Assembly: GCA_024305745.1 (NCBI GenBank)
Contig: JAHRBS010000002.1
Location: 62,001 to 126,000, forward strand
Reading direction: 5' to 3'
DNA length: 64,000 bases
DNA from: Polyporus tsugae
Lineage: Eukaryota; Basidiomycota; Agaricomycetes; Polyporales; Polyporaceae
Within the stretch, counting starts at the first letter, position 1. Every line of letters starts with the position of its first letter. The position numbers and the translations under genes were made by a program. Positions 1 to 11,900 of the stretch are shown here, one piece after another. The notes beneath the pieces were generated by a model that worked only from the letters and a program-made list of their open reading frames with translations, was not told the origin of the DNA and ran no database searches.

Positions 1-3000
1 CGAGTCGCGTTCGCGTTTGTTGCTCGGGGCCGGGGACGCCTGGGGCAGCGGAAGGTCGCCAACGGACGCCAGCTCGTACAGAATATCCCTGGGAAAAACG
101 CATGACAGGATAAGCTCCCATCGATCACACACGCAAGGCGGAACGTTTCCGTCCGAGACGACTCACCACAACCTCCCAGCGGTATGCCAGCTTCACACAA
201 ACGCAGAGGGGCGGGGGGGGGGGTACACGTCAGCCAAATGCAGGAAGACCGCAACAACAACAAAGTCGAGCGAGAGACGACGCACTGGGGTTCGAGCGTC
301 CTCAGCATCTTCATGCACTTGTGCACATCCGCCATCTCCTTTGCCGGATCCGTCGACAGCCCCGAGCGCTTCCCGCCCCAGATGTTCAGCAGCAGCACGA
401 TGCCCGCCGTAAACAGCGCCATCTACACGCACACACGTTCATTTCGGCGAAGAAGCAGCAGCGAAACGATCGATCGATCAGCACCTCTTCACTCTTCGCT
501 CATTCACCCAACTATAGAACCTTGCGTACCTGGCTAGAAAACAGCGGCATCCCCGCGCGATTGCACTGCACGTCCAGCACATGGATACAGCTCCTGGCCG
601 CGTTCGTGCAGATCGCGAGCGACGGAAACGACAGCGGCGACGGCTTCCTCGGCGACGGGATGAACGGCCGGTGCACCGCGATCTGCAACTGGTAGTAGTT
701 GGCGTGCAGGTTCGCCGACTGGTTCAGGAACAGCAGGTTCTCGCGCGTCGGGTCCCACCGCACTAGAAAGAAGAAGACACCACCACCACCACCACCACCA
801 CCACCACCACAACGCGGGCGCGGGTACAACGGACGAGTGAGCAGGAGTGCGACGGCAACGGCAACGGAGAAGGGGGCGTGCGTGCCGGGACTCACGGTGG
901 TCGGGCACGGAGTCTATCCACTTGTTGAGGGCCGAGTCGAGCTCGGCGACGATGTGCTGCTCCCACTGCTGGCCGACGAACCCGAGGAGGGCTTTCGACT
1001 TGTTTATCGAATACTGCCGATCCCGCGATCAGCTCAGCTACGGGGTCGATACAACTGGACAAATAGATAAAAAGACGGAACGTACGATGGTGCGCATCGC
1101 GAACGCGAGGATCTGGTGCAGCCGGAGGGAGCAGTTGAAGAACGCGACCTTGGACGGCCGGCCCGGCGGCTGCTTGAACGCCAGCTCGGGCTCCGCGTTC
1201 GTCCAATACTCGTCATCGCACTCTGTCGGCAGGTCGATGTCGAAGCTGTGAGAGTGAGAATTGAATGCACATCACCAGTATGTGAGCAGCTGCCGCCTCC
1301 TTCAAACCGCGCGTTGGTCAGCGGAGCAAAGGACCCACTTACTCTTCGTCCTGGATCGCACACGGCCGCCCGAGGGCGAAGCTCGTCGCCCGGTCCATCG
1401 CCACCAGAACCCTGTAAATGAAAGCGGGCCGTCCGGGTGCAAAGGTCGCACAGCGGGACCAAGAATAGCGATGGGAACAGCGAGGAGGAATAGGAAATAG
1501 CGGATGGTTAACACATGCCAATGCATTCAGATACGGAGTCGCGAGAAGACGCACCAGAACGCCCGCCGCCAGAGCTCCTCCTCGATCGTCGGCGACGAAC
1601 TGTACACCTTTTTGCGGTGCGCGCCGACGTCCTGCGCCATCCGGATGCCGACGCCAATGATCGTCCAGCACGCCTGCGGGGCGGACGTCCCGTGGAGGAA
1701 CCCCGCCGTAAGCTGCATCCCGTACGACGCCCGAGCGGCAATAAGAACCAGGAAGAGAGAACCAGAACCGCGATCGAAGACACGGCGCAGAGCACAGATG
1801 TGCGACCGAGGAAGCGTACGTATCCCGATATCGGAGATGACATAGCAACGCAGCTCATTAGCGATGACTCAACGCCGTGGGCCACGGCACAAAAGAAAAT
1901 AAGGGAAAAGGGACGTACGGCGTAAATCTGGAGGTCGTACAGCCTTGGCGGGGCGAGGAGGGACTTGCGCACCATCTGCACCTGCTGGAACCACCTCCAG
2001 CCCGCGCTCTGCGGGATGGGGTTGTCGTCGAGCAGGACGCGCGGGTCGTCCGTGAACCGCGCGCCGTTGGCGCACACGAGGAGCACGGTGGAGCCGAAGC
2101 CCTCGTCATGCAGGTGCAGGCCCTCCTTGACGCCCTGCGCGAACGTCGGCCGGTGGAGGAGCGACATGTAGTCGTTCATGTTCTCGAAGTAGAGGTCGAT
2201 GAGCTTCGCGAGCAGGTCCGGCGGCGGGAAGTCCTTGTGCGGCTGGTGCTCGTCTTGCACGTTCGACGTCAACCACTATTCCCAACAACAAACGCACATG
2301 CGCGCGCACACACCGAAATGCGGTGTCGCGAGGGAAATGCGAGAGAGATTAGTCAAGACCCGCACCGGTGTGTATCTGAGCATAATCCGGACCGCGTACG
2401 GGGTGCAAGCTCCAGTATTGGTGCCTCTTCTTGAGCAGCGTGCATTGCGTCTCCTCCAGGTCGACCGTCTGGGGGAGCTCGAGCCCGGCGTATTCCTGCT
2501 TGAGGTCCATCGCGGTTTGTATGAAGAGCAGGCTCGAGGACTTGCCGTGGTAGCGCATGCTGCTCGGGTTCATGGACATCTTGCGGAGGCTCTGGACGAT
2601 GTTGCGCTGTGCGACGATCTCGTCGTCGCTCGGGTCCAAGTCTTCCGAGTCGACTTGGGACGAGGACGCAGGTAGGCTGCGTGGTGACGCGATGGTCGAC
2701 CGTCGCGCGGGCGCGGCGGGAATCGGATAGGCGGGGTTGGACATAGCGGAGCTCGAGGGCTCACCATTGCGGTCGGGTGACCATGCCTCCTTGTCAAACG
2801 AGCCTCCGAGCTCTTTGGTGAAGTCGGCATCCGGGCAGAGCTGGCCGCCGCCGTCGAACAGGAGCCAAGGATGTCTGTTGTGGCGCTTGCACGGATGGGC
2901 ACGAGGGAGAGGATAGACACACCTTGTTCAGAAGTTTCTCCATCTTCTCTAAGCGGGTCTCAAGGGACTCGACATAACTGGATGGACGTGGTAAGAAATG

Positions 3001-3472
3001 GTGGCTTACTCACACAGGGATGGGAGGATTACGCACCCCTTAGGAGGCCCGCGCTTCTAGAGGGGGCTGATGAGTGCTCGAGGTTGGGGGAACTGGACGA
3101 GGACGCACCCACCTTTGCAGCCTCGATATACGAGCAATCCAAACGATAGGATACGCAATTGGAACAGCGGTTGTTAGGCATCTGTGCACCGTCGCCTAGT
3201 GGGAAGGGCAGGGCGAGTGAATACGCCTTGAAGCGGTGGTACGAGCGGAGTGCATGTTACGGATCAGGGATAGACGAGAGACGGGACTCACATCGGACTG
3301 GGGGTGCAAGGACGAGTACATGACGGGGGATTAGGAAGTGAAATGGACGAAAAGGGATGTGGGCCGACGCACTTTTCTTGCGCCTGCACATGTCGCAAGC
3401 GCGCTGAATTCTACGCTTCTTGGCGTTCTGTGCGACATCGCCGTCATTGTAGTCTTCCTCAGGGGACGACAT
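1..3472 (-). CDS. Zn2Cys6 transcription factor with fungal_trans domain, XlnR-like (3' end cut by window edge)
   Basis: Nuclear DNA-binding regulator; relatives control plant-polysaccharide degradation genes, but the target here is unknown. Exons in transcript order: 3472-3373, 3297-3292, 3195-3113, 3056-3037, 2977-2923, 2840-2400, 2275-1919, 1712-1555, 1411-1343, 1245-1086, 1013-896, 762-530, 422-286, 190-167, 88-1 (683 codons visible). The start is the ATG beginning MSSPEEDYND. The binuclear cluster runs RACDMCRRKK, then IRC across the 6-nt exon, then DGAQMP and CSNC..DC, followed by a linker coiled coil (SLETRLEKMEKLLNK). The fungal_trans region contains SLLHRPTF, CANGARFTDDPRVL, GTSAPQACW, AQDVGAHR, LGRPCAIQDED and HRPFIPSPRK. 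Without the 6-nt exon the cluster loses IRC. The C-terminus lies beyond position 1. Family assignment is firm; the XlnR-like label is from memory of family patterns. Confidence 0.9.
778..810. repeat. (CAC)11 trinucleotide microsatellite
   Basis: Eleven perfect CAC units (33 nt) lie inside the intron between exons 11 and 12 of the Zn2Cys6 gene. Being intronic it adds no residues; length polymorphism is likely. Confidence 0.95.
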
Positions 3473-6008
3473 ACGGGCTGGCGGGAGCGTGGGCAAGACT
3501 AGGGACAGGACAGAGAGCAGACCAAGAGGGGAGCCGAGTAGGTGGATGGGAGTGGTCGAGGGACCCCGGAAACGGACTAGTATACACAGGACCGTGTACC
3601 GGGAGAGTATTCCGATTCAAATGATGCGCATACAAGCTTGGGACTGACGCGTTCCGCCTGCCGGCTCTCTTCACGGCGCCGAGGCGGAGTCATTAGGAAT
3701 ACTTATCCGGCTCCTCGGGCTGTGGGAGCTTTTGAACCTCTGCGCATGCCTCGCCTAATAAATAAATAAGTCCATAGCCAGCCATCCCATCCTCCTGCAA
3801 GTGGCCACCGAGTGTTCGTAGATCCTCGTTCGTGGTTGGAGCCTGCAGCACCATCCACACGGGAATCATATCCCAGCCGGAGCTGTGCTCCTTGATCGCG
3901 AAGTTCGAACCAATCGTATTCCTCCGTGTCATTGTATGCGTATGATTGCCCGGACCCTATACGATTGGTAATGCACCTCATACATATGTGCTCCAACTAC
4001 TCCGTCTAAGGCCTTTCGGTACTCGCCACATTCAGGCATACGGTCGTGGGTACCTGTATCGTTTTAGTCACTTCCTGCCACAGCCGGAACCGCCGCCGAT
4101 AGGCCAAGTAAGCCCTCGGCATGCTCAGCCTGGGCTGCGTGAACACCCCCGGCCAATGAATGAATCCTAATAGTAACGTCACAACCTCCCTTGTTGCCGC
4201 CTAGAGCATGACTCTCGCTGACTTCGATGAATACCCGCAGCACCGACCGGCGGTGTCAAGCCCAGGAGCTAGCTCCGTCTTCTTATTGCCAATGCTCAAA
4301 TACCAAGTACTCGAACCTTCGAATATCGTACTACAGTACGTGGACAACTCTCGAGGGCCCGCACCTTCGACCGCGGCTTCCCACAACTGGAATACGCCGA
4401 TATATGATTGCCCAATAGACACTAGTACTCATGATAGTCGAACATCCGACCCTCTCCCACATCCAAATACAAATACATACAATACAGTACATACAACCTT
4501 CAGCGCGACCGCAGTGCCCCGTAGCACGGCTCGGTGACTAAAGTACTGAAGACTGCACATGTACACTAACATATCCAGAATCGCCAGCACCAGCGCACGT
4601 CATTCGAATTCCATGCCATCATATGCATGTGCGTATGTGCGCATATGCTCGTCCGGCCGACCCCAAACACCGAGCAAGCTTACCCTAATCGTAATTCAAA
4701 CCAGCAGAAAATATACCATTAACCAGCTCCAGCCATACGTGTGCGTAGCGACACCAGTACCAGTACCAGTACAGAATATATACACACGATGCGGTTCGCG
4801 AACCATGTATGTACAGTATGCGACGGATATATCTCGAGCCCCATGGCCACTGGCAGTGCGCAGGTCAAGCAACGGTCGAGAAGCCGGGGTCGACGTCGTG
4901 AACCCCTGCACTGGAGCACACGTAAATGCAAACGACGGTCAACGCGTGCCCCTGAGGGTACCGGTACGAGTGATGGATATGGATAGGCAGGTAACTTAAG
5001 GGAATATGATGATGACGGCATGATAGGCCTAGGATGATGGGGTTCACGGGCTAGGGGAAGGCGGCAGGATAAGCGTAAGTATATTACAGGATGCAGGGAA
5101 ACACATGTCTTGTTGTCTTGCGTCGAACCACCACGTTCACGTCCTGGTCGCCAGCCGCCAGCCGCCAGCCTCGAGTCGACTACCGTCGGCTCAAGTATGG
5201 GTTCGGGGTATGGGTGTGGGTGCCGATGCGGTTGTCGTTGGCGGGAGCGCGGGAGGGAAGGAAGGGGCGGAATGCAGCGTGGATTGACCGGACGTGGATG
5301 TGGACGTGGACGCGGATGCATGGGCGGCGATAACATCACTGGCAAGTGCGAGTCGACGATGGGGGATGGCGATGCATGTCGATGAGCGATGGTCAAGTAG
5401 GAGGATGCGATGAGATGGGCGATGGGCGATGGACAATGGAGATGATGCAATGTGCGAACGCGACCGGTATACGTATTCGACCGAAGACGATAAGAAATCA
5501 CGGAATGTCCGCGGGCAGCGTGCGAGCGAGCGTGAGCGAATTAACGGACGGCGACAGGGGGACGAGGACGGGACGGGTAGGAGGGGGATCCAGAATAAGG
5601 GGCAGAAGGCGTATGATATGATAGAGGAGGAATACCTCAGACTACATGCGGTGGATGACCAGATGCGAGCGGAGTAAGCATGAGATATGGAGGGCGCGTT
5701 GTGGAATGAGGACGAGAATGGGAATATTATGGGATGCAGATGAGGGAACAGGGGGATGGGATGCTGGATGAGGTTATGTGATGCATGAGCATGAAGACAG
5801 TAAACAGTGAGCGAGCGACGGAAGAGTCGTGAGCACGCCCGCCAGGACGGAGCGCAGCCGCGCTACACCGTCGCAGGCTAGACGCACGAGAAAGCAAAGC
5901 ACGATGATGATACACGAGAGAGGCCAGACGAAACAATATACACCACGAAGCCGTGTGCACGCGACACCACACCACAGACCGCACCTCCCCCAACCGACGC
6001 GAATGGGT
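3473..6008. other. Intergenic: 5' flank of the Zn2Cys6 gene and 3' flank of the DUF3295 gene
   Basis: No gene is supported. 3693-3996 holds short minus-strand frames with some protein-like composition but no family, start context or splice pattern. 5205-5330 is a G-rich simple-sequence tract built from variants of GTGGAC and GGATGT hexamers, and 5390-5440 is a GATGGGCGATGG-type repeat. Open frames there are composition artefacts. The length would suit a large promoter, but no specific site was identified. Confidence 0.5.
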
Positions 6009-8963
6009 TCACCAACCTGAATAGTGGTACTCGTCCGCCCAGCTCCTATTCCGGGCCATCGCCCGCCGCCGCTTCTCCTCCTTATCGTCCTGCGCCTGCT
6101 GACCCGATCCCTGCGCCTGCTGCTGTTGCGCACCAGGGTCGCCATTCGCCGCGGTCAACGGCCTCAGCCCGCTCCCCAACACCGCTCGCCTCCCCGTCAT
6201 ATTCATCCTGCTAACCTGCCGCTCCCACAGCAAGTTCCTCCTCAGACTCTCCGACAGCTCCGTCTGCAGCATCTGCCTCCGTGTCGCCCTCGGCGTCATC
6301 GGTGGTGCAGGCGCAGGCAGGTTGTACGGGTGCGACAGCGGGATCGGCGCGGTCGCGATGCTCGGCAGCTGTGGCCTCCCCTCCATTTGCATCTGCATCC
6401 GGCTGGGGGGCAGCGCACGGTCCGAATGGCGCCTTCGATTCGGGTCCGCGAGCGCCGCGAGCTTCTGCTGCGCGAGGCTCCGCGAGACCTGGATCGTGTC
6501 GTCCGGGTTCTCCTCGTCGTCGCTCGAGAACTCCATCTCCGCCTCCTCCGGGCGTCCCTTCAGCCTATACCCGCCGTTCCGACCGTTGTCCGCAGTGGAC
6601 GCGGGAGCCTGAGCCGTGACCTGCACCTGCGCCGCAAGAGGCATCGCTGCCGTGCTCTTGCGCATCTGCAGAGCCGACGCAGGCGGGGTGGGCCGCGAGA
6701 GCTGTGTGATGTCCTGCGTCGAGCGCGTCTCGCGGTACGGGTGGTTCGCCGGGAAGAGATTCGGGTCGGGGTTAAGGAGCTGCGAGAGCAGCCCGGACTG
6801 CACGCGGCTGAGGGTCGAGTACGACCGCTTCGGCACCTTGGCGAACATGTCGCGCTGCCGCAGGGCCTCCTCCGCCGCGTCGCGCAGGCGCGCGTCCTCG
6901 GCAGCCTTCGCCTTCCGCGTCTTGTCCTTGTCGCGAGCCCCGCTGCTGTCCTCGGACGCCCACTCCGAGTCGTCGTCCGTGTCCGTCGTTTCGTACTCGG
7001 ACGACGTGGAGATTACGATCCCGCGGCGCGGCTGCGACGGGCCGGCGCCGTTCGCCTGCAGGTTCGCCTTCGCCGTTGTCGCCGCCGCCACAGTCGAGGT
7101 TGCAGCTATGTGCGGCGTCGACGCAGACTTCTTCGGCGGGTTCGCAGCCGGACTCGACGCACGACGCGTCCTGCTCGAGCTCGCTTCGCGCCTCCTCTCT
7201 CCCTTCTCCTTCCCTTTCTCCTTCTCTTTCGTCTTCTCCTTCTCCGCCGCCTTACTCGGCTTGCCCCCACCCCCACCCGACCGCGACCCGTTCGAAGACA
7301 CCGAACCAATGTTGAACGTCGTCTTCTTCGCATCGCCCGTATGCGGCGGCTCCCTCTCCTGCGACGCCTGCTGCCCGTGCCCCTTCTTCTGCGACGTCGT
7401 CCGCAGCGCGTGCGAATGCAGCCGCTGCACCGTGGGGCGCGCCGGCGCGTGGCGCTCCTTGTTCTTCCGCGCCTGCACCCGCGCCCGCTTCCCTGCGCCA
7501 CCGCCGCCGGCCGCGCTCGTATGGCCCGCCAACTCCGACTTGAGCTGGCTGGACGTGGCGCTGCTCGGGCTCTGCTCGAGCGCTTGTTCCTGATCGGGCT
7601 CCGGTTGCTTGAAGTTGCCATCGTCCTGTTCCGGTCCGTGTTCTGTCGTCGGAGAAGGCAACGGGGACGGCGCAGATGATTGGAGATCAGACGTCGCAGA
7701 TGGCGGTCGCTCCGGTGACGGCGAGCCGCCGTCCTGAAGGAAGAAGCGTCGGTCCGACGCCTTGAGGGTCTCATCGTTGTACTTCGGCCTCGGCCTCGGG
7801 TCGGCCGCATGGGTCGGGATGGCGTCATGCGAAGTCGGGTTCGCAGCAGAAGTCGGCTGCTTCGACGTTAGCGAGCAAGAAGTCGACGAAGGCGCCCCCG
7901 GCTGCTGCTGCTGCTGCTTCTCCTGCTGCTGGCGCGGGGATGCTCCCGATTTGGGAACGGCTTGTTTCGTTGGCCTGGGAGGCGATAGCGGCTTCCGCGA
8001 GCTGGTCAGGTGTTTGGGCGCAGTCGCCGAGATGAGGGAGCGCGCAGGGGGCGGCGGCAATAGGTGTGATGATGTTTGAGGGGCAACTGTTGGAGGATGG
8101 GGAACACTCGGAGTGGCTGGCGGCGTCGGATGCGGTGTGGGATTGACGACCACAACGCGGGGAAATGATGCCCTCCCGGGCTGTGGGGGAGTTGCGGGCA
8201 ACTGCACTATCGGAAGTGCGGCAACCAGCGGACGAGGCTGGGCGATTTGCAGCACGGAAGCGGTTGTTGTTGTTGCGGGCCGTATTGGCGGTCGAGCTGC
8301 CTTCTCTTTCTCGCTGTTCACGTCGAGCTTGGCGGGAAGGATGTCGAGAATCATTTTGCCGACGCCAATGGAGCTGTGTGATTTGCGCCGCTCCATGGGT
8401 GCACTAGCCGTGCTCAAGCGACGGCCGGCAGTAATGACTGTATTTGCAGAGTTCTGTGCGTGCCACGAATGCGCCGTCGATATATCGGATATCGGCGTGA
8501 GGGACGGGCGGGGCAATTGAACTGTTGGCGATGAGTCAATGACGGCATTCGTTTAACCGCTAATACTACAGTTGAAAATTCGGGATGTCAAAGGAAGGGT
8601 AATGCGAACCTTCTTGACTAAGGTGCCCGTCCTCGGATACGGGAGTAATGGGCGAGGGACTGCGCTTCTCTGAAAACGGGGGAGAGAGCGAGCCAGGAGA
8701 TGATGAAGGAGTAGTTTGGGCCGCGGCGAGTTCGCGATACCACAAGCGCCACGATATGTTCTCGAGGCGACGGCCGTCCTTCAAAGATTCTTTGCACTTT
8801 GTGAACACTTTGTGGAGAAGGACATAGCCTCAGCACTGACGGGACGGGTCTGAAAAGAGAAAGACGCACGAGTCCAAAGACTACACAAGGCATCTTCGCC
8901 TTCAAGATCCTTGACTACATCCGCCGCGACGGACAAGATCGGGGACGGAAAAGCAGAAATCAT
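6009..8963 (-). CDS. AreA-GATA-like N-terminal domain plus DUF3295 protein
   Basis: Putative nutrient-signalling or transcription-associated protein; the function of this fungal family is not settled. Exons 8963-8870, 8807-8610 and 8521-6009 give 935 codons including stop. The start is the ATG of MISAFPSPILS. Residues about 20-65 carry the GATA_AreA-like signature: LCSLWT, then across intron 1 FTKCKESL, GRRLEN and ISWRLWYREL. The middle is long, low-complexity and Ser/Pro/Ala/Gln-rich. The C-terminal 350 residues carry DUF3295 features: SYSTLSRVQSGLL, LLNPDPNLFP, an acidic SSDDEENPDD, LQTELSESLRRNLLWERQ and the end EYHYSGW. Exon 2 ends at a weak GTTCGC donor, chosen because it alone keeps frame into the conserved QLPRPSLTPISD. 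Alternative splicing at that junction is possible. Confidence 0.82.
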
Positions 8964-11900
8964 GGAATCAAGGAGCTCCAGGGTGAAAGCAGTAGTAGTA
9001 CAGATATGAAACGAGCGAGAGAGATGGCCTGTGATTTACAAAGGGGGCCCGCGAGACGAAGGTCTGAACCGTCGGAGTGATGGGGCCCGAAGGGGGACGG
9101 TTAGGAAAGTCGACCGTAGGAGTGGGATGGGGTGCCGGATATGCGACGATGGGAGGGCGTCGAGAGGCAAGGCCGCGGTCGTCGTCCACGGGGGACGTTG
9201 TGCTTTGGGCGGGGGCGGAAGGGGGAAGGGATGGTGGGGGAGAGGAGGAGAGAGGGACGGAGGGAGGATGGGCGATTGAGGAGGGCTTGTGAGAGGGCGG
9301 GTCGGACGGAGATTCGCCTGCGCTCGACAGAGCAGACGCCGGCGAGGGACCAGGAGGCGACGGCCCGGGGTCCGCGCTTCCTTCCTTTCCTGACCCGATG
9401 GCGTTTATCCGACCCTTGTCGCCGTCCTCGCGACCGCCTCGCCCCGTCACATGTCGCCCCTCGTTCCCTCTTGTCGACTCCCATCACCTCCGCACCCTCC
9501 TTCTCGCCCCCGCCCCAAATGGGTCAGTCTTATGAGTAACAGCGACAGGCCCCCCGGCCTTGTCCGTCGTCTTGTCAGGCCGCAGTCCTTCAAACAACCG
9601 CGCCCCGGCCAGTCGGACGTCCAATCTCATCTCGAATGAATGGGCTCCTCTCATCAGTCCATTTCCCCACACTGCAGCCCATTGGGCAGTCTCAGCCCAA
9701 ATAGGCCCCTCCTGCCCAGCGTCCTGCCCTGACCCTGTCACCCCTTAACCCGCTTCGATTTCGCCGCCCGTATGTCACCGTCTTGGGCATGTGCGACTTG
9801 CTGCAGCTTGATGCAAGTTCGCTGCCTTCTCGCCGACCGTGGAACGTCTCGAAGGCCACCACTTAATCTCAACTCAACTCTCTCCAATCATCGTTGCCAA
9901 CACAGCTTTCCTCGCCAAGCTCTCGTGCAATTGTCTCCGCTGCCATTCGGACTGACGGTACCTGCGCAGGTGCGGAAGCTCATAATTAAACCCCTATGCA
10001 TCTTGTACGATAACCCCGTCCATGTGAATCAATTCAACCTTCTTGTGCATCTAGGCCCGCCTTGTTATTTATGTATGTCTTCTCCATGTTCCGGCACCTT
10101 GTCGCGCCAGATGTTCTCCCAGTTTACTTCCGACTCCATGCCTGATCCATGATGAACCAGCCCACTGGCACGTGTTCCCGTTCACGACTAATATTACTTA
10201 TTATTTACAAACCCTCCCGTGTGATGCGTGGGTCGACGGTGGCCACATCCCGGCCACCTGAGCACGCCACCAGTAGCCATCTCTGTTTCATCGTCCAACG
10301 TGACCAATGATCACAATCACCGCGCGCAATCGCAAAAACATCATACCGAAGCGGTCCTTCTCGGGCCACAGAAGGCCACAGACCTCAGCCACGCCCACGA
10401 CTGCCACGCTAACGACCGGACTCTATAGTATAGAGCTCCAAGTCTAGACCTTGCATGTTTCCACCCTCCAAAGGCAAAGTTCTGTGGATCACTGTGGGTC
10501 ATATGCATCATCGTTCGCAGGCCCGCAACATAACTTACGTCCACGCGCATTTGTCTAGAGCGATCCTTACTTAGCCGTCGGATAGGCCATAGACCATCAC
10601 GTCAAGGAACCAAGCTAGCCAAGGCTCATGCATCGTGCCTCGCGTCATCCTGTGGGTTTTCCGCACCATGGATCCAGGATTACTCCTCTCCTCTCCAACT
10701 CTGGGGACAGTCGTCGAGTCGGACATCTCGGTCGAGAGGTACGTGTTCCGTACCCAAGCATGGATTGACGCTGTGTACTCCAGGTCGAAAAAGTCTGAGA
10801 TATTATGAGGTGACATGGCCAGATGTTCATCCGGAATATCATGATCGTTCGCTAGAAGCTTGGTCTATGCGCTCTGACGTGGGACTTCCTACCATTGAGT
10901 ACGGCATGGTAGCTACAGACGATATCTAGAGCCTAAATTGAGGCAATCATTCCCTCGCCATGGTGGCGAATCGTAGTGCGTTTAAGAGTCAACGTTCGAT
11001 GCTCAGCAACATCTCCCCCTCAGCGTTGAACGTTGATTTTCCTATGATTAGTACTACACAGTTCAACTCCCCAGCCCGAGAGACCCAAGAGATTCGATAA
11101 AAGGCCACCGGGCCGTTCGCAAGCGTCACGACTTCATTCGTACATACCCGGGACCACCCAACATCGGAAAAATCAGCCATCGGCCTCATCGTGGACATGC
11201 ATATCTCCATCATGATCCCGACACCTCCCAGGCCTCGAGTTGAGGATTGTGCTTACGGAATCCCCTTCTCGCGATAATGCAGTGCTTCCATCGCCCCACC
11301 ACGAGTTCACGCAATACAGTAGTGGCAAGAGGTAAAGGAACCATCGAGCACCTCTTCTTTCTGGCCGGAAGTCGGTACAGTAGGCTCAGTACCAATCTGT
11401 CCTCTTCCGCCCCCGTCGATCTGTGCCCCTATCGATAATACAGCGCTTCGAACCCTCAGGCCTCACCGGGCCCACTGGTCACTCTCGAGTCTCCTTCACC
11501 AGCTTTCTCCCCCTGTGATTCCTGGACGACGTTGAATGCCGGCCATATCGGCATTCAGTCAGTATTCTCGACGCTCCACCATCGCTCATCGCTCATCGCG
11601 CGGCGCCACAAGCGAGCGTTGTGGGTCCTTTTCTAGAATCCGGGATCGCGACGGAACACCGCGCGCGCCCCATCGCATGCCCAGGTCCCCTCCCCCGACG
11701 CAGCGCATGACGTCGCACGAGCTCGAGGACGATGACGATATGCCAACGATATGCGCTGGGTTCGTCTCCGTGCGAGTCAGGCTTGCCGTCGGCGCGGCCT
11801 CTCTCTCTCCCCCTGCGAGGGTGCATCCGCCCGTGAATGAACACTATGCACTTACTTGCACGATATCGTCATCCTGGCTGGCGACCGTCCACGGACGACG

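Noticed and set aside
4719..5501. 260-codon minus-strand ORF in the simple-sequence tract
   Set aside because: His/Pro/Arg-rich output of GTGGAC-type repeats with no conserved segment.
6024..7679. 551-codon plus-strand ORF, and 325 codons at 6616-7593
   Set aside because: Both are antisense shadows of the large GC-rich exon of the DUF3295 gene, Arg/Leu- or Ser/Cys-rich with no family. The minus strand carries the conserved motifs.
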